From assembly GCF_963678635.1 (NCBI RefSeq), contig NC_087063.1, forward strand, positions 2,452,073 through 2,516,072: DNA of 64,000 nucleotides, given 5' to 3'. The stretch comes from Symsagittifera roscoffensis (taxonomy: Eukaryota; Xenacoelomorpha; Acoela; Convolutidae). The position numbers were made by a program, and so were the translations under genes. Positions 58,835 to 64,000 of this stretch are shown here, in pieces (position 1 is the first letter of the stretch; each line of letters opens with the position of its first letter). The notes under the pieces were generated by a model. The model was given only the letters and a program-made list of their open reading frames with translations, searched no databases and was not told the DNA's origin.

Positions 58835-59688
58835 TTAAGTCAAAACAACTTTTCCTCCTCCTGCCGCAAATGGTACAAGTCTACCGGTTTCTGTTCGTAG
58901 GTTTACTGCAATGCTCTGGATGTTATTCACGAGGAGTTTTTTATAATCTAAGTTGCTAAAAACTTTGCGATGATTTGGTTCAATGCTGCACACGTAACCG
59001 TTTTTCACTCGTCGATTAGTATCAATGACTCTGAGCAACGGTGCTTTGGTGTCACCCACAATCTGATAATGGATTATATCCAAGTAGATAAACATCATTT
59101 GGGTTCCAGCAGAGATATCGACAGGGTAGTCGGAAATGAAGTTTTGCGATGTGAGAGTGCTATGGATATGACTGGATTCTTTATAGCCGATATGGTAGCC
59201 CGTTCCATCTCTTATACATTTGAAACCCAAAATACTAGGAATTTGTGGGCTCTCAAAGGTAATGCCTTCCCAATAATGCATCCAAATTGAAAGATGTTTG
59301 GTAATGGGGTCGATGCTATAAGTGAAATTATCAAGATCAACCTTCCGATTGATTTCGTTGAATAATTTCTCGATTTCGCCATATTCACCCTTTGTTATTT
59401 TAATTTTCTCTCCATCATATGGTCTAGATATTTTATCTTTTGCCACTTTAAGACTTGCTCTAACTTTGTCTTTTTATAGTACACTATTTTAGTATCTGTT
59501 ACATTGTTAAAATGAGTGGGAAACGTTATTTCTGACAATGCAACTCTCCCTTCGCCTGGCAGATCGATATCTTCACTCAGCAGGTTTTTAAAACTCGCTA
59601 GTGAGTTGTCAATGAAGATATTCATTGAGGCTGATGACACCAATGTAATACTAAAAGAATCTTTGTCACCTCCAAAATTGCCAGACAT
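58835..59688 (-). pseudogene. Penton-type minor capsid protein, split by a frameshift
   Basis: ATG at 59688, 3 nt after the integrase stop and in the same frame. The first frame (to 59395) has 'SFSITLVSSASMNIFIDN' and 'GEGRVALSEITFPTHFNNV', the N-terminal strands of the Polinton minor capsid. The second frame (59446-58835) continues with 'GEYGEIEKLFNEIN', 'KHLSIWMHY' and the C-terminus 'VPFAAGGGKVVLT'. The switch fits a one-base loss in the homopolymer at 59471-59475 (T-run on the plus strand). Without correction neither half is a full protein. In the family this single-jelly-roll protein sits at capsid vertices. A sequencing error in the homopolymer is possible. Confidence 0.75.
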
Positions 59689-59691
59689 TGT

Positions 59692-61521
59692 TTAGCTTGA
59701 CCCTTCCTTTTCCAATACTCTGATTAGTTCGAGCTCATAAAATTTACCCTCTATTGGTTCTCTATCAGCGTCGATAAGATTATAAGTCGGTGGGTTCCTT
59801 GTTGGTATGTCAAATATTTCAAAGACTTCGTCAGTGAAGGATTGTTTATAACCTTTTCGAAAAGGGATGTCAATTTTTGCTATTCTCACAAAATCGCCAA
59901 CGTAGAGCTTTGGTCGGCGAACTAGTTTCAATGATTGTTCCGCTCTTAATGAAATTAGACGTGGAACATCCTTTTTTGTCACTTTATTGGGGGCTAATTT
60001 GATGACGCTGTTTGTTCTCGAATTTATTGTGTTGACAAAGTCATGAAGCTTATCGATGTAAGAGTAGGTCCATTTGTCCTCCAAATACTTATAAATCAAA
60101 CTTTTTAGTGATCGAATGTTCCTCTCGGCGAAAGCGGACTTCTTTTCACTCTCTGTTGTGTATGTCTTGATACCCTTTTTCTCACATAAAGTTTTGAATG
60201 ACCCCTTGAACTCGGTGCCTTTATCTACCCAGACTTTTTTCGGTTTCTCTGTCTTTATCATTTGATTGAACGCTTCTACAGTTGTTGTGGCATACTTTGA
60301 TTTCAGTGGCTGCACGCGAAGATAACGGGACATGCAATCTACTGCAACTAAAAGATATTTGATATCTTTTTTGTATTTTGCTAGTTTATCAACATATGCC
60401 AAATCGATTGACCATATTTCGTTTATGTCATAAACTATCACTTTAAGCCGAGCTATTTTGCGGCGAACTGTTCGGTATTTTGTATAAGATGGTTCTGTAT
60501 GTAAAAAATGTTTAACTTTTCGTCTTGGTATGACCGTTGTAGCCTTCAAAGTTTTAACACTACCGAACAATGCTGGACCTTTATCTGTGTAACTCTTTTT
60601 CAAAAGTTTTTCCTCAGTTGGTGTAGGTGTCCCATCTTTTACTTTTCGTCTCCGTCTTTTCTGACGTTGAAGAATCTGAATTGTTATAGGGCGTACCGTA
60701 CAATTCAGTGTCGTCTTCGTCTTTCTCTCTTTCTTTGACTCTTTCCGTGGTGGCTTTCTTTCTTGTTTTGAGTCGTTTGGTTTGTTTTGAACTTGAAGAT
60801 GGCTTACTACTGTCGAGGGTTTTTGTTTTGCCGACGTTGACGGAGATTTGGTTGGACTTTTGGTTCTTCGTTGGGCCTGTTCTTTAATCTTTGACTGAAC
60901 CGCGTGTTTGGCATACATGTTAATAACAGACTCTTCTGTAAGTTTGAGAGCGGATAAAATCATTATGTAAGCAGGGTTGTGTAGTATTTTAGTTTGCTGT
61001 TGTATATCATACAAAAACGATGCTGCTTTGAGACCGGTTGGTACATTGTCAACATAAATTGTTTCATCCATGGCGTTTATTGAGACTCGAGTTGAGCTTT
61101 TGATAACCTCCAGGATATTTTTAGCTCTCGTGAATTTTTTATCCTCCATTATTTGCAATTGTAATAGAATGCGTTCATAGTTTATTTTATTTTCCTTTCG
61201 CTCCTTCTCATCCACAATCCGCTTCTCCTCTTCCTCCCCACCTTCCTGACATTGATTAGTCTCATCTTCTGTAAGAAGTCCTGTTGATTGTTCCCCAGGG
61301 TCAACAATAGGCGTTGAGGGAGGTGTTGGTGGAAGGGGTAGTGGAAGAGTTTCAGTCGATACTGAGTTTTGCTTCGTGGGTATTAGAGGTCTCATGCGGT
61401 TCAAGTAAGATAACTGGGGCTTTTTGTGTTTAATTGAACTGTTAAATAGCACTTGTGATGCATGCGGTTGCTCACGGATATATGTATGTTTTGGAGTTAA
61501 AACAAACTCTTCTGCTGCCAT
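59692..61521 (-). CDS. Polinton DDE integrase with long N-terminal extension
   Basis: 609 codons, intact. The retroviral-type core runs about 365-480 with catalytic Asp373 ('WSIDLAY'), Asp433 ('VDKGTEF') and Glu466 ('AFAERNIRS'). A C-terminal DNA-binding region follows ('YVGDFVRIAKIDIPFRKGY...FEIFDI'). The first about 340 residues start 'AAEEFVLTPKHTYIREQP'. They hold a Pro-rich and an acidic stretch, then a helical part 'IYVDNVPTGLKAASFLYDIQQ', then a Lys-rich linker. That block resembles a protein I associate with Polintons as a separate gene, so this may be a fusion (inference). It inserts the element into host DNA with a short target duplication. TAA stop, then the penton ATG 3 nt later. 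Confidence 0.88.
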   Translation of the reverse strand: MAAEEFVLTPKHTYIREQPHASQVLFNSSIKHKKPQLSYLNRMRPLIPTKQNSVSTETLPLPLPPTPPSTPIVDPGEQSTGLLTEDETNQCQEGGEEEEKRIVDEKERKENKINYERILLQLQIMEDKKFTRAKNILEVIKSSTRVSINAMDETIYVDNVPTGLKAASFLYDIQQQTKILHNPAYIMILSALKLTEESVINMYAKHAVQSKIKEQAQRRTKSPTKSPSTSAKQKPSTVVSHLQVQNKPNDSKQERKPPRKESKKERKTKTTLNCTVRPITIQILQRQKRRRRKVKDGTPTPTEEKLLKKSYTDKGPALFGSVKTLKATTVIPRRKVKHFLHTEPSYTKYRTVRRKIARLKVIVYDINEIWSIDLAYVDKLAKYKKDIKYLLVAVDCMSRYLRVQPLKSKYATTTVEAFNQMIKTEKPKKVWVDKGTEFKGSFKTLCEKKGIKTYTTESEKKSAFAERNIRSLKSLIYKYLEDKWTYSYIDKLHDFVNTINSRTNSVIKLAPNKVTKKDVPRLISLRAEQSLKLVRRPKLYVGDFVRIAKIDIPFRKGYKQSFTDEVFEIFDIPTRNPPTYNLIDADREPIEGKFYELELIRVLEKEGSS

Positions 61522-61592
61522 GTTTTATGCTGATGGTAAGTATCTGTAGCAGAAATACAGTATCAGTCTGATCAAGTTGAAACCTTGTTTCG

Positions 61593-61832
61593 TTAGAATA
61601 ATTGCTCGTTTTCGTTCAAGTATGGTTTTCGGCTGATCAAAAGTTTGTATGCCACTTCGAAATTTTCAATGTTTGGAATATTAACAGATACATTGCCATT
61701 GACTACATTGAGCAAACATTCACATATAACTGAAATAACTTGAGGATTTGTTGTTTTTCTAATGAAGCTTCGGAGCTGGCTGGGATTCAATTGTACCATG
61801 TGCTGCAGAATCGATAATTTTTTCGCGTTCAT
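61593..61832 (-). CDS. Small conserved-type Polinton protein
   Basis: 79 codons, starting 'MNAKKLSILQHMVQLNPSQ'. All-helical look with 'RSFIRKTTNPQVISVICECLLNVVNGNV' and a C-terminal 'LISRKPYLNENEQLF'. A small helical protein of this size and composition is often found beside the packaging ATPase in Polintons. Function unknown. It overlaps the 3' end of the ATPase gene by 74 nt in another frame. Confidence 0.55.
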   Translation of the reverse strand: MNAKKLSILQHMVQLNPSQLRSFIRKTTNPQVISVICECLLNVVNGNVSVNIPNIENFEVAYKLLISRKPYLNENEQLF

Positions 61833-62535
61833 TTGTGAGAGGTGTAACCTCTGCCTGATTTATTGGTAAGTAAAAAATAGAGGGACCAGGTGGTGTAATG
61901 TTTGAACAAAATCTCAAACAATCGGATGTACGCGGATCCAAGTCGATTAAAAGATGACCGTATGTGTCTTTTGTAGCGAGCTGATAACAGTGTCTCAAAA
62001 ATTTGGTGTTGTTCAATTGTCTTTCAAGATGGTCAAGTTGCTGAATATCACGAGGTGATTTGAACAGAATGATGTGTGATGTGTTTAAATCAATTGTTCG
62101 AGACCATCTGCTTTGTTGGAACAAATTATGTTTAACATATATTACATCTAGTCCTCGGTGTCTTCCTGCTGTTGCAAATTTGACAAAGTCTTTATCGTTA
62201 TAGATTTCTTCGCATGAATCATCAAAAACTAGAAGAATGTTTTCAAGGTTTCGCAAACTGTCAAAGCCATTGAATTTTATGAAAATTAGATCAATGCTGT
62301 GGGTATTGGATTTTTCACTATAAAGAGGCTGAATCTCTTTGTAAAAGTATAGGGCTCTTTGAAATTTGGGATAAAATGTTTTTCCTTTCAACAATTTGAA
62401 TATCAGCTCTGTTTTTCCAGAACCCGAGGGGCCCACGATGGCTAAAAAAAGTCTCGTAGATGTATCAATAACTTTATTAATATTCTTGGATTTGGTAATA
62501 CATAACCAACTAAAACGGATAAAATTGAGAACCAA
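61759..62535 (-). CDS. FtsK/HerA-type packaging ATPase
   Basis: About 258 codons. Walker A 'GPSGSGKTEL' at 35-44, Walker B 'ILLVFDDSCEE' at about 100-110, then 'TAGRHRGLDVIYVKHNLFQQSR' and 'DTYGHLLIDLDPRT'. The family pumps viral genomes into capsids. Oddity: there is no ATG in this frame before the P-loop. The frame opens after a stop just upstream with TTG at 62535. An acceptor-like 'ttttag' near 62512 suggests that the N-terminus may come from splicing to an upstream frame, such as the membrane ORF overlapping it (62442-62624). Confidence 0.85.
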   Translation of the reverse strand: MVLNFIRFSWLCITKSKNINKVIDTSTRLFLAIVGPSGSGKTELIFKLLKGKTFYPKFQRALYFYKEIQPLYSEKSNTHSIDLIFIKFNGFDSLRNLENILLVFDDSCEEIYNDKDFVKFATAGRHRGLDVIYVKHNLFQQSRWSRTIDLNTSHIILFKSPRDIQQLDHLERQLNNTKFLRHCYQLATKDTYGHLLIDLDPRTSDCLRFCSNITPPGPSIFYLPINQAEVTPLTNEREKIIDSAAHGTIESQPAPKLH

Positions 62536-62624
62536 ACTGAGGTTTCTTCACAAGTTAACTGCGTTAATGAAAGTTTAAAGATACAAAAAGCCAATAAAAT
62601 CAGAATTAATACCATTTGTGACAT
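62442..62624 (-). CDS. Small membrane protein
   Basis: 60 codons from ATG at 62624 (MSQMVLILI). A first hydrophobic segment 'MVLILILLAFCIFKL', a short polar loop with one Cys, then a second 'SILSVLVGYVLPNPR'. Overlaps the 5' part of the ATPase frame. A short protein ending in a 'GYVLPNP'-like helix is a recurrent Polinton neighbour of the ATPase in my recollection. Role unknown. It may instead be the 5' exon of the ATPase. Confidence 0.5.
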   Translation of the reverse strand: MSQMVLILILLAFCIFKLSLTQLTCEETSVWFSILSVLVGYVLPNPRILIKLLIHLRDFF

Positions 62625-62669
62625 GAAAACTACTTCAGACCGTGGTACAGTCACGTTATTGCAAAATTT

Positions 62670-62756
62670 CTATGATTTTTTCTCCATATGATTTTCGTCA
62701 TACACAAAATCGGTAACTATAGTTCCATCAGTCTCGTCAACTACTGTGTCATTCAT
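62670..62756 (-). CDS. Tiny ORF, doubtful
   Basis: 28 codons, ATG to TAG, acidic ('MNDTVVDETDGTIVTDF'), lying in the gap before the membrane protein gene. No homology recognised. Listed because the gap holds nothing else. Confidence 0.2.
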   Translation of the reverse strand: MNDTVVDETDGTIVTDFVYDENHMEKKS

Positions 62757-62831
62757 TTCAATTTCCCTACCGCTTTCTCTCACTCTCGAACTTGCAGAAT
62801 GAAAAATATATATCATATATAAAAAAATTAA

Positions 62832-63152
62832 TTAAGCATCTGAACAGTAATAAATTTCATATCGTGTATAACCTGTATAGACACTCGGTTTATTATCATC
62901 ATCAAAATCATAGTGCATTTCCAAATAATAGTTGGCTGGGACATGATCAGTTTTGGCATGATACACAATTTTCTTCACAGAATCTTCTCTTATTATTTTT
63001 TGAATCTCATTGGTTAGTTCACTGCTGGTTAGATCCATTTGAACTCCTGGTTGACGTTTGGGCACTAAGACTAGCTTGGGAAGACAAAGACCGCGCTTGC
63101 TGGGTAACATTACTGATGTATTTGAATCGTTGAAAGTAGATGAATTGGTCAA
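62832..63152 (-). CDS. Small hypothetical Polinton protein
   Basis: 106 codons, starting 'MTNSSTFNDSNTSV'. A middle helix 'SELTNEIQKIIREDSVKKIVYH' is followed by a Tyr/Asp-rich beta-like end ('YYLEMHYDFDDDNKPSVYTGYTRYEIYY'). It overlaps the preceding gene by 134 nt in another frame. No family recognised. The compact, Tyr-rich C-terminus looks like real protein rather than a shadow. Confidence 0.45.
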   Translation of the reverse strand: MTNSSTFNDSNTSVMLPSKRGLCLPKLVLVPKRQPGVQMDLTSSELTNEIQKIIREDSVKKIVYHAKTDHVPANYYLEMHYDFDDDNKPSVYTGYTRYEIYYCSDA

Positions 63153-63363
63153 TCACGGGGAAGAACCTCCTCAAAGTGCACAACTCTTCTTCAGAAAGTG
63201 TAACTTGTTCTTTTCGTTGAACTACTTGGCCTCTACAATCAATGCGTTCAATCCTGGTCAATGAAACCTTTATGTTACTTTCTGGTGTCATCCAAGCACA
63301 AAGAACTGAATTTGGAGATATGTATGTCTCCACTTTCCCCTGACGCTCGTTGTTGACACTCAT
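63019..63363 (-). CDS. Small hypothetical protein, possibly PC4-like
   Basis: 114 codons. Strand-like 'SVLCAWMTPESNIKVSLTRI', then 'KEQVTLSEEELCTLRRFFPVIDQFI', then a Ser/Thr/Gln-rich tail. The strand-turn-strand-helix order, with 'VTLSEEE' before the helix, resembles the PC4 fold, also proposed for the gene at 55.4 kb. It overlaps both neighbouring genes at its ends. Weak assignment. Confidence 0.45.
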   Translation of the reverse strand: MSVNNERQGKVETYISPNSVLCAWMTPESNIKVSLTRIERIDCRGQVVQRKEQVTLSEEELCTLRRFFPVIDQFIYFQRFKYISNVTQQARSLSSQASLSAQTSTRSSNGSNQQ

Positions 63364-63895
63364 TTTTCAACCAATCAAAGAACGCTTTCGACTTTTTTAA
63401 TGCACAATGATTTTTAGAGTTATGGTGCAGTAGGTGTTTGTTACAATTCACAAAATTCTTGAAATATATATGTTCGACTCGTGGACAGCCCAAATCGTCA
63501 AGATTCACAACTTTGCGGTCTAAGTATTTGGATAAAAAATCAGCTTTTTCTTTTCTTTTGGCGTAGAATACAGCATTGGGGTTTCTTAAGACAAAACTTT
63601 GAATGATTTGGTTCAAATTCAGGTATAAATAATCACCGCTATCCCAATGAAGTCCGTGCAAATAATTTGTCAGCCAGTTGTAGGCTTTTTGTTCAGATTT
63701 TGGAAGGGAATTGAAATTAACTGGAGGTAGAAAAATTAGGGAATCACTGTAGTCGGAAGTTGTTATAGCTAATTCTTTTACTATAAATGTGTTTTTCTGG
63801 TGTCGAAATCCCTCAAAATCCAACACAACTGATTTTTCCTTCAGCATTCTAATAAATGGTAGAGTTTCGGTTTCTTCAGTTTGATATACAAACAA
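63275..63895 (-). CDS. Polinton-associated DEDD-exonuclease-like protein
   Basis: 206 codons. Starts 'MFVYQTEETETLPFIRML'. A 'VVLDFEGFRHQKNTFIVKELAI' strand-turn, 'LTNYLHGLHWDSGDY' and 'VVNLDDLGCPRVEHI' follow, and near the end a His/Cys-rich 'CNKHLLHHNSKNHCAL'. The Asp-x-Glu at the end of the first strand is where DEDD nucleases bind metal, and the Cys/His cluster could bind zinc. Proteins with this 'D.EGF..K...I.KEL' opening occur in Polintons, as far as I recall. Activity unproven. Confidence 0.5.
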   Translation of the reverse strand: MFVYQTEETETLPFIRMLKEKSVVLDFEGFRHQKNTFIVKELAITTSDYSDSLIFLPPVNFNSLPKSEQKAYNWLTNYLHGLHWDSGDYLYLNLNQIIQSFVLRNPNAVFYAKRKEKADFLSKYLDRKVVNLDDLGCPRVEHIYFKNFVNCNKHLLHHNSKNHCALKKSKAFFDWLKNECQQRASGESGDIHISKFSSLCLDDTRK

Positions 63896-64000
63896 AACGT
63901 AATTCCACTCAAGTGACCAATCAAACTACTGTTGCATTTCCATGGTAAAACATAGCAGTGTGTGGGACCAGTGTTATAAACTTCGCGGACAAAACCGGCG
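63896..64000. other. Polinton interior, window edge
   Basis: Contains no recognisable gene start. The element continues beyond the window. Confidence 0.4.

Larger units (their letters stand above)
47050..64000 (-). mobile_element. Integrated Polinton/Maverick (adintovirus-like), right end not in window
   Basis: The gene set defines it: protein-primed PolB, DDE integrase, FtsK/HerA ATPase, adenain-type protease, double-jelly-roll major capsid, penton-type minor capsid and pX-like protein, tightly packed and mostly on one strand. These are the hallmark genes of Polintons/adintoviruses. The left boundary lies between about 46.93 and 47.55 kb. I cannot fix it because the partner inverted repeat is beyond 64 kb. 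Damage is confined to the polymerase, penton and one accessory gene. Confidence 0.9.

Overview
The window is animal (metazoan) nuclear DNA. Two cellular genes with GT-AG introns and bilaterian domain architectures sit in AT-rich sequence full of retroelement debris, SINE-like and hAT-like repeats. I cannot name the species. Nothing prokaryotic is present.

Layout. (1) About 0.86-1.06 kb: the last coding exon of an EamA/SLC35-type transporter whose other exons lie upstream of the window. (2) 2.5-3.0 kb: a 31-bp minisatellite. (3) 5.1-10.8 kb: three different non-LTR-type reverse-transcriptase relics, the last with a long open frame. (4) 11.5-25.2 kb: a 13-exon C2CD5 (CDP138) gene that I could assemble with consistent phases at every junction, giving 934 codons plus stop. 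(5) 28.6-35.0 kb: a MuSK/Nrk-family receptor tyrosine kinase in three exons (1012 codons). The two short 3' kinase exons were found by matching kinase subdomains. (6) 36-47 kb: gene-poor segmental repeats, including a near-identical 2.83-kb tandem duplication. (7) About 47 kb to the window end: an integrated Polinton/Maverick (adintovirus-like) element. Its left end lies near 47 kb and its right end is outside the window.

The Polinton carries the core set. There is a protein-primed family B DNA polymerase with three zinc fingers and two spliceosomal introns, an adenain-type protease, a double-jelly-roll major capsid protein, a penton-type minor capsid protein, a pX-like basic core protein, a DDE integrase with a long N-terminal extension, and an FtsK/HerA packaging ATPase. 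Several small conserved-looking genes are also present. Nearly all genes point left (minus strand). The exception is a 54.0-56.5 kb accessory block with divergent transcription around a repeated intergenic region. That block encodes a PC4-like single-strand-DNA-binding protein, a protein with an HPHIHV motif, and a nuclear-localised-looking protein. A 250-bp region packed with nested hairpins (53.33-53.59 kb) lies in a 1.7-kb non-coding gap between this block and the polymerase.

This copy is damaged. The polymerase has three in-frame TAA codons, the accessory minus-strand gene has one, and the penton gene has a frameshift in an A-run. Integrase, capsid, protease and ATPase frames are open. 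The most interesting items are the hairpin region, the accessory block with its repeated divergent promoter, and the TAA-only pattern of interruptions.
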